The position numbers and the translations under genes are program-made. Under the pieces are notes generated by a model. The model was not told the origin of the DNA. It searched no databases and saw only the letters and a program-made list of their open reading frames with translations. From Neopestalotiopsis rosae (Eukaryota; Ascomycota; Sordariomycetes; Amphisphaeriales; Sporocadaceae), in NCBI GenBank assembly GCA_023078685.1, contig JALGAS010000005.1, positions 2,666,001 to 2,730,000 of the forward strand: a stretch of DNA of 64,000 nucleotides, read 5' to 3'. Below, piece by piece: positions 44,120-55,649 of this stretch (positions are counted from its first letter, which is position 1; each line of letters opens with the position of its first letter).

Positions 44120-46401
44120 ATGGCCGCAGCTTCTGGGTCGGCGGCCGCAAAGGACGGCGTCGCTCTCAAGTTTGCGACTTTTTCGTCCGAGATTGAGCTA
44201 CCATTCTACTCGGCCCTCTTTTCGTCGAAACTCGAGCATGATAAGCTGAGCGACTCGGCGCGGCCAGTCCTGGGACTGTACGAGCCAAGACCTGGCGTCG
44301 CACCCGACGATTCGGTCAAGATGCAGGTTCTTGGTAGTGCTCTGACTAGTCATCAGTGAGTCGCTCTGGTAGATGGGGAGAGCTTGAGGTGGAGGCAATT
44401 GGCTTGTTATAATCTCTTGTTCACCGAAATGCTGACTTTGGGTTTCTATCAGTGTCCCAGCTGGTACCGTCCGAGCAGAAGGCATCATCCGAAACCTCAA
44501 CACATTGGATGCGTTTAAGAGTGTGGATAAGGCCGAGGTCATTCACAATGCTGCAAGACAGGTTTGTCTCCCAATCTAGGTTGACGATGAGCATGCGCTA
44601 AACAACTTGGGTACCGCAGATATGGGACGCCATCAAGGATGGGACCATCTACTCAGTCCCGTCGCTACTGGCTTCATATGTGATTCTTTCCTACGCCGAC
44701 CTCAAGAAATACAGAATGACATATTGGTTCTGCTTCCCAACACTTCCTTCGGACCCGCAGTGGAAGAGAACTGGCGCTATTGGCCGTTTCACCGCAGATG
44801 AGAGTACTGCATTGGTCGACCGAGTCGGTACTTGGCGTTATAGCGTCGATAACCGAGAATACGGCTTCTTCCTGGCAAAAAAGGTCAGAGGCAAGGATGC
44901 AGAGGCCCTGAGATCCTCGCTCGATAACCCCGACGAAGAGAACATCGGCTTTAAGTGGGAGGTTGCTTCACTTCGAGACTTCGAGACAGGCTTCTTTACC
45001 GGCATTCCAGAGGAGGACCGATATGTGGCCTTCGTTGATTCCTCGAATTATGAGGAGCACCCAGCCTGGCCTTTGCGTAATCTCCTGGTTCTCGTGCGAC
45101 AACGCTTCCATTTATCGAAAGTTCAGATTCTCTGCTATCGAGAGACTCAGTCTCGCAGACACGAAGCTCGCAGCCTTGTCCTCCCTCTGGCCATGGACAA
45201 GGTAGAATCGATGGATACTGCGGATATGCCGAAACCTACTGGTTGGGAGCGCAATCCTGCCGGTAAAATCGCCCCGCGGTCCGTCAGCCTAGCCGAGTCC
45301 ATGGATCCGACCAGAATCGCTGATCAGTCAGTGGATCTAAATCTGAAGCTGATGAAGTGGCGTATCTCTCCTGAGCTGAATTTGGATGTTATAAAGGACA
45401 CCAAGTGCCTGCTCTTGGGAGCAGGCACTCTCGGAAGCTATGTTTCTAGAAATTTGATGGGTTGGGGCGTACGAAAAATCACTTTTGTGGACTATGGCGC
45501 AGTTTCCTTCTCGAATCCTGTTCGTCAACCTCTATTCGCCTACAAGGACTGCTTAAACGGAGGAGCTCCAAAGGCTACCCGAGCAGCCGAAGCGGTCAAG
45601 GAGATCTATCCCGGAGTCGAGAGCGCAGGCCACGTGCTGTCAGTTCCCATGCTCGGCCACCCCGTCACCGATAAGACTCAAGGAGACTTTGAAAAGCTCA
45701 AGGCATTGATCGATGCGCATGACGCCATATTCCTCCTGATGGACAGTCGAGAGTCACGATGGCTGCCTACAGTCATGGGAAAAGCAGCTGGGAAGATTGT
45801 CATGAATGCGGCACTTGGCTTTGATACATACGTGGTCATGAGACATGGTCCAGAACCCCGAGAAGAGGGTGAGAAGACCCTTGGATGTTACTTCTGCAAC
45901 GACGTAGTGGCCCCGGGCGATTCTCAAAAGGACTTGACTCTTGATCAACAGTGTACAGTCACGAGACCAGGTGTTGCCGCCATTGCATCAGCTTTACTTG
46001 TTGAGCTGATGACGAGCATATTGCAGCATCCCAAGGGTGCTTACGCCCCGGCCCCCGTCGCAGCGGACGGTGCTGGAAAGTCATACCAACGAGACCCGCC
46101 CAACCACGCTCTGGGTTTGGTTCCTCATCAAGTACGCGGTTTCCTGGCCGACTTCAACAACATGGTGATCAAGGGCGAATCCTATCCCAATTGCAGTGCG
46201 TGCAGCAAACCCATTTTGGACGCATACAGGAACGATGGCTGGGGATTCCTGAAGCATGCACTCGAGGACAAGGAGTATGTGAGTGAGCTCAGCGGTCTTG
46301 CTGAGATCCAAAGACAGGCGGCAGCATTGGAGAATGATCTTGATTGGGATGAGGAGGATGAGTCCGCCAAGGATGGCGACGATGAAGCAGTATTGCTCTA
46401 G
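44120..46401 (+). CDS. ATG7: Autophagy E1-like activating enzyme Atg7
   Basis: Three exons, 44120..44355, 44453..44561 and 44620..46401, encode 708 residues. The N-terminal Atg7 domain has [18 protein letters not shown] and the exon-spanning [23 protein letters not shown]. The E1 adenylation domain has [17 protein letters not shown] (nucleotide-binding loop) and [19 protein letters not shown], a segment specific to Atg7. The catalytic cysteine is C560 in [25 protein letters not shown] lies near the acidic C-terminus DLDWDEEDE. Atg7 activates both Atg8 and Atg12 and hands them to the E2s Atg3 and Atg10 for autophagosome formation in the cytosol. All motifs are intact and the length is normal. 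Confidence 0.96.
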
Positions 46402-48206
46402 TCCAGCCTGCTCTCGGTATTGACCCTGAGTCATTAGAACCGACGGAGGCGACTGAGAAAAACTCGATTGGATCGCTACAAATTCTGGAAGCGGCCGAGA
46501 TGGGACAATTGGAGCTGGAGTTCGGTTGGAGCCTCACGAAAGGCCCGGGAGAGATATATTGGCTGTTCGCCGTGCTTGACACCAACATCACCCGGAACGG
46601 CTGCAACGAGCGGCACGACCCCTTCGCTGGAAGACGACAATTTCTCGTCCCGACCTCTTGAACTCGATGGAATCTCTACCTGTTCAATGATTTCTCTCGA
46701 GATGGCATTGCGCGGAGGCCCGGAACTTTGCAAGTACCGACATGGGTATTTGTCACCGGATGGATTGTGAATTGAGCAAGCTTGGCATGCATTTGGCGTT
46801 CTGTTTTTACTGCTTCCTGGGGCAATGGAGCGAACCCAGCTTGTACTTGGCGGCGTTGGGCTGTTTTGATCATACTAAAAAGAGACAATTCTCTTGAAAC
46901 CAAGGCAATATACCTTGCAACAGGTTCAGAAAGGCGTTTGAATAGTTTTTGACTTTTATGGGCGTTTGATTGCATAGGGGCCAAGTTTCGCAGTGTAAAT
47001 ACATACATGCAAACATACTTATAAACGAATCGTGATCTAAAAGCGCAGGATACATTCGATGATTGAATCGTACGTCCAGTGTCCCGGCGGGCGTACTACA
47101 AAATGCCTACAGCCTTGAGTCGTGGCAGCCGGTAACGGGCCATGGAGTTGACACATACAACTTCTCCCATATCAAGGTACACGATATGCTCCTCATTCAT
47201 GAATACTGGCGTCATCGTACTAATAATGTTCCTGGGTATTTTAATATATGAGACCACAAGCAGACAGTCAAAGAAGCAACCATGTGGCCCCAAAGAAGAA
47301 GTATCAGGTCGTCAAGTGACGAACGAAGGGGTCCCTCGCATAATCGGGCCGTGGGGGTTACAGTTGAAGTGGCCCGTTGACCTGGAATCCCCACAGAAAA
47401 CGAGATCGCCTGAACAGCCTGGAGTGGAGTGCTGACCTGGTCAGATCCCAAGGCGGCTGAGCCGGCAACTACTAGGTAATATGCCTTAGTTGGACTCTCT
47501 GACCGGGCCGCCGCATCATGCTGTTCTTTAGCTTTGACACGTTTTTCTTCTATCAACATCTCCTTTTTCTTCATCTTGTACATATACACAATCTCTTTGT
47601 TTCTACATATCTCGTTTTGGGCCCAATGAGGAGGTCAAAATAAACGCAATCGATTGCCACTCACAACAGTTCTTCAAGCTCAGCACATAATCAGTCGTCC
47701 CAAGCCACGGCGCGTTGCATAGGGTACTCTGTACAGGCCAGAGCTTCTGGAACGACAAGGCCCTGGTTGACGGTTGCCCAGTCCCCCGCAAAGTCGCTAA
47801 ATTCCATCTTTGGGGTCAACCCCAGATCTCCATATAGAAGAAGAACAAAGGAGCCGCCCCCCCCTTCCAACCAACAGCTGGGGATTTTCCAAGAAAGCAA
47901 GAGTGTGCTTCTGTCTTGTCTCACTTTACATCATTCGCGTGGCCTGCACTCGAGACAATTTTGTCTTGCACGGTTCTTTCTGCACGCGGAGAACTATTTT
48001 ATAGCCGACCAAAGACCGCTCTTTGCCCGTCTCTTTTCTCTCTTGGGACAGTTAGCGTCGGTTTTCTTCTCATAAAAAAAGCAATTTGACGGTTGCTTTA
48101 TTGAAGAAGTCTTGCCGCATGCGCCGCGCGGTCTGAAGAACATTCTTGAGAAAAGGGGGCGAGAGAAGCTTGTGTTGTTGCTTGTAGAAGGGAGGTTTTC
48201 TGCTTC
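46402..48206. other. Intergenic, nothing recognised
   Basis: This 1.8-kb gap includes the ATG7 3' region and the transporter promoter. It has a run of eight C (47858..47865) and a TTTTATAG box near 48000. No gene is supported. Confidence 0.45.
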
Positions 48207-50218
48207 ATGATGGGATTATCTAACCTCTTTGCCTCGCGCCTCCTGGGCGGGCGCACCGAGTCCGTCCACGACTACGCCGGCGTGCTCGTGTCCCTGGAGG
48301 AGGCCCACCTGCACTCGCACTCGGCGAGGACCGGCAAGTGCGAGTTTGAAGAGGCCCGCGACGACAACGAGGAGGAGAGCGACAGGCTGGTGGACGAGGA
48401 GGGCGCCGCCAAGGATGGCGAGCACGAGGACAATGAAGAGGGCGCCGGCATGCTGCAGATGAGCGCCGCCGAGTACACCATTGAGGGCCTAAGGAGAGCG
48501 GTGCGCAAAGACGAAAAGGGCGGCCAAAAGGCTACCGAATATGAATGTGAGTATTGGAGATACTTCAAGCAACTATTGATGAAAAGAGGATTTCATCATA
48601 TGCTAATGCTCAGAGGCAGTAAAATCAAAGCTCATAAACAAGGCTATACAAGACATTGGCATGGGAAAGTATAACTGGCAACTATTTGTGTTGTGTGGAT
48701 TTGGCTGGTTTGCCGACAAGTAAGTCACTGGAAATCGTGTTCAAGGACCCCATTGCTAATGTCATGACTTTGCCAGCCTTTGGATGCAAGTAAGTCGATT
48801 TCGTACATCTGTTCATTATGAGGATGGAGCATCTTGATCCGATCTAAAGAGCATAATGACTGACATGCATATAGGGCATATCATTAACACTGCCATCTCT
48901 GTCACAAGAGTTTGATATTTCCGAGAAACGCGTCAGATACACAACCAGCGCGCTGTTCGTTGGCCTATGTATAGGAAGTTTCTTCTGGGGCATTGGAGCC
49001 GACATCTTGGGTCGCAGGGTGGCTTTCAATCTGACACTACTCATTACGAGTATCTTTGGTACCTGGGCAGCTTATGCATCAAGCTGGGGCTGGACCTGTG
49101 TCCTATTCGCTTGTATGGGATCAGGTGTTGGAGGAAACCTGCCCGTCGATGGCGCACTTTTCCTGGAGTTCCTGCCAGATGCTTCAAGTGCCTTGCTTAC
49201 ACTGCTTTCTGTCTGGTGGCCCGTCGGACAGCTGGCTTCCTCACTGGCGGCTTGGTATTTTATAACGACGAGACCTGTCGACCAGGGTTGGCGATCCTTC
49301 ATCTTTGCTATAGGAATCGTCACTTTTATCATGTTCCTCATACGTTTCTTCATCTTCCACCTTTTGGAGTCCCCAAAATACCTTCTTTCGAAAGGACGTC
49401 AAGCAGAAGCCGTGGCGGTGGTTCATGCCATTGCCTATCGCAACGGAGCCAAAACCTGGTTGACGGAAGAGATACTCGACGCTGTTGCAGGAACAGAAGC
49501 CACCGTCGAACCAGTCACTCGACTCTCTACTCGTAACATTCTGAAGCAAAATCTATCGGCTTTCTCTGGCGACCACCTGCGACCTCTCTTCAGTAACCGC
49601 AAACTTGGCTTGGCCACTATTTTGATCTGGTTCTGCTGGGCAACTATTGGTCTGGGATATCCTCTATTTAATGCATTTTTGCCTCAGTATCTTTCTCACG
49701 GTGGTTCCTCTCCGCCATCTGACGGCGACAGTGCCGTCGCAGGCGCTGATTCAGCGACGACGTATCGGAACTATGCCATCATATCCATGGTCGGCGTGCC
49801 TGGATCGCTTCTAGCGGCATACACGGTGGATCATAAATCGCCGTATCTGGGACGCAAAGGAACTCTGGCAATCGCCACGCTAGTCTCGGCGATTTTCCTC
49901 TTCTTCTTTGTCACCTTTGGCACCACACCAAACAGCCAGCTCTTCTTTACCTGCGTCGAAGCATTCACGCAAAACATCATGTACGGCGTCCTGTACGCCT
50001 TTACGCCCGAGATTTTTCCCGCTCCTGTGAGAGGAGCCGGAACGGGTGTGGCCAGCTTTCTCAACCGCATGACGGGGCTCGTGGCGCCTGTTCTCGCTGC
50101 GACCATCCCTGGCGACGGGACAAAGCTACCAATCTATCTGAGTGCCATCTTGATATTGGCCGCCTTTGGAGGAATGGTCTTGATACCCATCGAGACTAGA
50201 GGAAGGCAAAGGTTATAG
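48207..50218 (+). CDS. MFS transporter, SV2/SVOP-like sugar-porter type
   Basis: Four exons, 48207..48546, 48620..48719, 48777..48789 and 48875..50218, encode 598 residues. Exon 3 is a 13-nt microexon; its phases (1 + 4 codons) fit exactly and give FADN-LWMQ-GISLTLPSL in the first membrane helix. The N-terminal 110 residues are acidic and cytoplasmic. MFS landmarks are GADILGRRVAF between helices 2 and 3, ESPKYLLSKGR after helix 6, PVRGAGTGVASFLNRM, and the C-terminal PIETRGR. This arrangement is that of fungal SV2-like major facilitators, some of which are suggested carboxylate or sugar carriers; the substrate cannot be read from sequence. An insertion-rich loop (about 435-455) precedes helix 8. 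Confidence 0.9.
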
Positions 50219-50431
50219 AATACCTACCTTGGTCAGGTGGTATACACTATATAGCATAAACATATAGGCTCCATGGGACAGCTGGAGTCAGTTTGACACA
50301 TACTAGTTGCATGCATTGACAAGAATCAAATCACATTCAGTCGCGTTGTAAAAAATGTCATGAAGCAGCTCTTGGTGTTCACAATTTTCTGATGAAATTG
50401 ACTAATCAGGCATCCCCAAGGTGCTGATATT

Positions 50432-51623
50432 TTACCTCGTCCCTCTGGCTCCTGCTGGGGCGTCCACCCTTCTCTTCTGTAGACCTCTGCCCAGAGCATC
50501 TCTAACCATGGGATCGGACTTGATGGTATTCTGAATGAGCCACTCCTTCAACTTGCTCCTCATGCTATTGACCAGCTCCGGGTCGCCAACGTACGGTGCC
50601 ATTTCCAGGTCCATCAAGCGTCCCGCATCCGTGTCAATCATCCGCGATGCCTGCTCCAGCCGGTCCAAGCTCTGCCGCAGCGCCTTGTCCGACACGTCTC
50701 CGGGCTTGACGCCCTGCTGGCCGGGCGGCTGCAGCAGCGGTCCAATCTGGCTGAAAGCAATGTAGAGCGTTATGCTACACTTGCGGGCGAGGGTAATGAC
50801 CTGAAACGGCAGATAAGGGGCGTGGTCGGTGAAAGTCGCGAGCAAGGGGTTGACGACGCGCTCGACTAGGGGAGGGAAGCCGGGGCGCATGACCGTGTGC
50901 AGCTCAAAGACGCACAGGGCGACGAGGGTGTACCAGCGCCAGTACCGGCCCCACTCGAGGTAGCCGAAGAGGCCGAGGCCGTACATGACGGCCGCGGCCA
51001 CGGCGTAGTAGGGGAGCAGGACCTGGCAGCCGCGGAGGACGTAGTCGCGGACCGTGGTGCAGTGGCGCCACGCGACGACGTCGGGGCCGAAGCGCTCGTA
51101 GGCGAAGCGGCGCGCCGGGTCGATGAGCGTGTCGCTGGCCGTCTTGAGGTGCATGAAGACCTCGCCCGTGCCGCCGTCGTTGCCGTCCACCGCCGACGAG
51201 GCGCCCGCCTTGTCCGGGTGGTGCAGGGCGGCGAGGCGGCGGAAGCGCGACTTGATGTCGCGGTCCGAGGCGCCAAAGGGCACGCCCAGGTCGGCGTAAA
51301 AGTTCGAGGCCCGCGTCAGCTCGTGGTCCGCCTCGTAGAGGGTGTAGAGCAGGTAGGCTGAGACGACGAGGATGTGGATGCGGCGCCGGTGCTCGAGGAA
51401 GCGCGGACTGTTGGGCGCTGGCTTGGGGTCGCCCGCTCGTATCGTCACCGAGTAGTATATCGACTGGATCCAAGATGTGGCGAGCTAGACAAAAGGGCAC
51501 TGAGTTAGCAATGTCTCGTCATTTGAGAAGCTATACCCGGGCTTCTAGAACATTGTGGGCGAGGGGCGCGCATACATTTGGGAGGAACGACCACCCCATG
51601 AGGGAGAGGATGTTGTTCGACAT
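50432..51623 (-). CDS. ER-type membrane J-domain protein
   Basis: Two minus-strand exons, 51623..51576 and 51484..50432 (91-nt intron), encode 366 residues. The first exon gives MSNNILSLMGWSFLPN, which splices to LATSWIQSIYYSVTIRAGDPKP. No ATG precedes the J domain in exon 2, so the upstream exon is needed. A helix (HILVVSAYLLYTLYEA) is followed by the J domain, NFYADLGVPFGASDRDIKSRF with ALHHPDK holding HPD. Further hydrophobic segments near 175-215 suggest several membrane passes. It probably recruits an Hsp70 to the ER membrane. The middle of the gene is notably GC-rich (50900-51300), which creates long spurious frames on the other strand. I do not have a firm yeast counterpart. Confidence 0.88.
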
Positions 51624-52111
51624 TGTCGCAGCAGTCGTGAACAAACACTCGATGGTCCTCAGATCATGGTATGCGTGAGATGAACTCTAGGCCAGTCCCT
51701 AAAGTGTAGAAAGAACCGAATCCAGAGACCGAGAGCGGCGACAAGAGTGTAAACGAGTGTATGAAGTGTGGAATTTGTCAATGACAAAGGCATCTAACTC
51801 GAAGCTACCCTGAATGTGACAGGTGTCGTTACTTAGTGGCTGCTGTTTGCAAGGGTTCCTGCAGTTCAGGCAACAAACATTTAGCGGCTTTGGGCTTGGC
51901 AGTCTAGCGTAAAAATAGGTCTCTGGGGTATCCATTAGTGGCCTGATGTTGAGCAGATACAACCATTGCTTCAGCTTCAATGTATGAAATCAGCAATCTC
52001 TACTGTGATGCCACTTCTACAATGACCTCTTATCTATACGAACAATAGAACTGATGCATTTCATTCCTGCCTCCTTCAACAGCCGTACAGATCTGTGTTC
52101 ATAGCGTCATT
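51624..52111. other. Divergent intergenic region
   Basis: About 490 bases lie between the J-protein start and the small four-exon gene. No other feature is seen. Confidence 0.45.
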
Positions 52112-52479
52112 ATGGCTCCACGGGGCAGTCTTACTCCAAAGGTAAAGAGCGCAGTAGTTCTCCATCTGTTGTGCAATTGTAGCATTTTGCTGATCGAGAT
52201 GCTAACATTCTCTTCAAGACCGTCATGGCTCCCATGGCTGCCTTTACTATGGCCTGCCTATTATTCACGTAAGCATGTTCAAAAACCTAAGCCCAAAGCC
52301 ATGGCGCTGATCTATGGTAACAGCTATGTACGGTCATCCATCAAGGAAGCAAGGCGCAGCGCAGTAAGTAGTTTGCAGGCGCAAGCATGAAGAAGACGAG
52401 GCTGCTCATTGATTTTTTGCTATAGCAACATGAGCGTCAGGTCCAACGGACCAATGCTCACCCACGCGAGGGCAAGTGA
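52112..52479 (+). CDS. 57-residue four-exon membrane protein, conserved-looking hypothetical
   Basis: Four tiny exons, 52112..52141, 52219..52268, 52324..52363 and 52426..52479, encode 57 residues. Each junction has a GT-AG intron (77, 55 and 62 nt) and the phases fit throughout. The protein starts MAPRGSLTPKTVMAPMAAFT, continues as a hydrophobic helix (about 13-28), then a basic segment YVRSSIKEARRSA and a polar tail ending HPREGK. Small single-helix proteins of this pattern with the MAPRG...TPK start and SIK-A-R start of the tail occur in other Sordariomycetes as I recall, but I know no function. An organelle membrane is likely. Three intact introns in 174 coding bases argue that this is a real gene. 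Confidence 0.72.
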
Positions 52480-53241
52480 ATGCAGATCAAGGCAGGAGAG
52501 CTGGATTGGAAGCTCTAAACAACGTTGACTGGACATTGTGGGCGAATTGAAATACCCGAAATGGCTGCGCCCTGGAAGTCTTCATTTTCATATTTTACGA
52601 GTCCATACGTGGAAGAATTGGTAGGCTGAGTGGTTGACTCAGCCTCATGACGATTTCGGTCCAATTGCCTGGGAATGGTTGGCACTGAGCAGCGGTCGTA
52701 CACTTATTCACGCTCGCGAAGCGCCATGCCAGTGGTCTGCGGGATTCGGGACGGCTGCAACAGCTATCACATGTCAAGAACCGATTTTCTGGTATAATGT
52801 CACAGCGTATCGACGAAGCATGAAGCATAAATCGAGCCGGAGTATGTAAAGAGCGCCTTGCTTGATACTTCGTACCTTCACCGATCTCTGGAGGTAGTGA
52901 TCATAGCTGTCTGTGGAGGACTTGTTGGCTATTTTGCCCTTTTGACTGGGATTCCGCGATATTGACCGAAACTTGACAAGACGAAACGAATCAAAGGGAG
53001 AGATTGAGATGCATGATGCATTGCCACCGCCCGATCGCAGCCATTAACATATCTGACCAATAGCCAAGTTCTCAATATCTCTCACGTGCGATGACTCCGC
53101 ATATGTGCTGGGAAAGGAGGGGAGAGGAAGCAGGAATTAAAAGGTGAAAACTTATTTCCCATTGATGTCGCGAAAACATATACTTTAGCAAAGCGATCAG
53201 CAAGATTCAGTCACCGCACCTATCCCTTCCTCTACCTAATC
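52480..53241. other. Intergenic, nothing recognised
   Basis: About 760 bases upstream of the RelA/SpoT-domain gene with no supported feature. Confidence 0.45.
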
Positions 53242-55350
53242 ATGGGTGACGTTGATGCACTCAGATGCGCCACCCTGGTCGAAGAGGCTCAGGGTGACGC
53301 CGGCTCCCTGTCCAGTGTGGATGACCATGGTGATAATTTCGAAGCCCTTTTGAAAGAATTCCAGCAAAGTTTTGAAACGAAACAAGACAGCATGGAACTT
53401 GTCACGGCCAAGGTTGTACAAATATGCAACACAGCACTCGGTGCGGCAGGCATACGGCACACCGCTATATCAAGCAGAATGAAAACATGGAAATCTGCTG
53501 AAGGTAGCATTCGCCGTAAGAAGGACGAACGCGCACTACGCCAAAAAATTACGATCTGCAGTGGAATCGCAAAATCAAGGTTGGCTCACATATTGCTCGA
53601 CTTCGAACCTGGAGTCTACGAAAACTAGACCTTTCATCTCTGGCAGAGAGATGTTCATGAATTTACGCGATTTTGGAGGCGTCCGTATCTCACTATACTT
53701 CCCCGGTGACGTCGATCGAATATCCAACATTTTCATGAAGATCTTCAAAATTCGTACCAAGACTCGAAAACACCAATCCGTGGATGTCACAATGGATTTG
53801 CAGCGGCGAATTGAAAAACTCGACTCAAGCACTTCTTCTGACAGGCCTTACGCCAGCAATAGTGACAGGAGTTTCTCGGGATACAAAGCGACCCATTTTG
53901 TGTACGTCTACTAGACGAAGACATTCCTCCAAACAAAATATCTGTTTGGAAAGATCTCACCGTGGAGATCCAAGTCGGAACGCTTGTCATGCATGCTTGG
54001 TCAGAAATTGAGCACGACATGATATATAAGCCACTGGAATCACAGACTATTTCAAACGACGAAGTCCGACTCCTTGACTTGATAAATGGAATCGTTGCGA
54101 CAGGCGAGTCAGCACTTCGCCAGCTCGAAGCCAGTATGGACCGACGTCGCAGGCAGCGCGCACAGGATGGGGCAGCGGTTGCCGTGAGTCACCATGAACT
54201 TGGATCATGGCTGGATAAATACTGTCTTCGGGCGAAAGACGTAGTGATCGAAGGCGATTGGCAATATCTCATTCAACTGTACGGCATTATGAAGGCGACC
54301 GGGGATCATCGACTTGAGACGATTCAGCAAATACTCGAAAAGACAGAACCAATAGGATTCGTGGATCGCAGGACGCTTCCTATCAAGATGTTGAAGGTGA
54401 TTTGCGAACCAGTCGCCGAGCTCGAGGAGCCCCGATACCGTGGGACGCCACACCAGAAGGTCATTGCTGGCGCCCGTTATTGGGCCAGACAATTCATCTA
54501 CAGCCTCAACATGGCTATGTTTCTCGGTGTTGCAGAAGCATTCCTCGACGTAATGCTGATGTCAGCGCGACCGCGACTTGCGGACATCCTCGACATCATT
54601 CACCCTACTTCACCAAGCCACGGGGATAACGATACGTTATTAGCCATCACATCATACTGCGAATCCATTCTCAACCACCATGGCAGCCAGCTTCATGACG
54701 AGCAAGACATTCACGAGCGAAAGACGAACATGCACAATAGTAGTCAGGAGCTCCAGAAACTAGCGTGCAAGCAACTTTTGCCCATCGCTGCTTGCTTGTC
54801 GCGTGCAGATCGCGTAGTAATATCCTCGGAACTTGGTGGAGGAATTTTTGTACCTATGTCAATCGTCGGGCTGTTTATTACGGCAGGGTCTCACGAAAGA
54901 AGAGCATCAAGTTTTCAGCACGAGTTGAGCTTCATCGAGCACTATGTAAACAACCGCAAAGCCGACAATTATGACAAGCTTGCGATGTGGGATCGGTTGA
55001 AGAATGCAGTATCCGGAAATTCTGATGGTAACATGGAAGATTGCTATTTGGTACCAAATTTAGCCGGAGCAGGTGGCGAAGCAAAGTGGAAGTTTGTAGC
55101 ACGTCCGCTTAATTTGGATGTGGCTAGGCCCGCCGGCGGAAAGACTTCGCCCGATGTGAGTTTCAGTAGAAGTATCGGAAAGGGTGAAGATGAGATCCAG
55201 GAACTGGCATACCGGCTACATCCTGACCAACGTCAGCTTGTTGACGCAGCCTGGACCCTGATGCTTCATACCCGCCCTTCAAACTTCGGAGGTGCCAGCC
55301 CAATTGAGATCTCTAGTTACGCCGAGCGGACTCGGAGTGCAGTAACATAG
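53242..55350 (+). pseudogene. Fungal RelA/SpoT-domain gene with two compensating frame breaks
   Basis: The reading frame starts at 53242, breaks near a run of six A at 53543..53548, resumes one base out of phase until about 53899, then returns to the first phase and runs to 55350. The combined product would be near 700 residues. The middle carries NLRDFGGVRISLYFPGD and GYKATHF, and the part after the second break carries VRLLDED and VEIQVGTLVMHAWSEIEHDMIYKPL. These are the signature blocks of RelA/SpoT nucleotidyltransferase domains in fungi. The first break could instead be a 46-nt intron (53516..53561), but the second falls inside the GYKATHF-VRL motif, where no intron fits. It may be a recent pseudogene or contain two sequence errors; the rest is intact, which suggests recent loss at most. 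The role of fungal RelA/SpoT proteins is unclear. Confidence 0.72.
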
Positions 55351-55649
55351 ACTCCAAGGCAAAGAATTACGCCTCACCTGACTCAAAAAGCGATTTCGTT
55401 ATATACAATACTTATTTCTAATCGCACAACTGCTTGCGGATGGGAATTTCAGTGGCAGGTGACGAGAAAACCCCTTTCATGTTGTATAGTAATAGCCAAT
55501 GAATTTCCTAGTGCTTGCGAATGGGCATAGTATGCTCCAGCGCCTCTCTATCCACCGTTTCTAGGGCTTTGTTCTCTACTGGATGAATATAACAAGGACG
55601 ACTGAAAGAAAAATCTAGAATGGAAGGAAAGTCGAAACCTCAATCGTGT

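Noticed and set aside
53516..53561. A 46-nt intron as the explanation for the first RelA/SpoT frame break
   Set aside because: The ends are GT-AG, but it would remove a basic segment expected in the family, and it does not explain the second break. It is kept only as an alternative.
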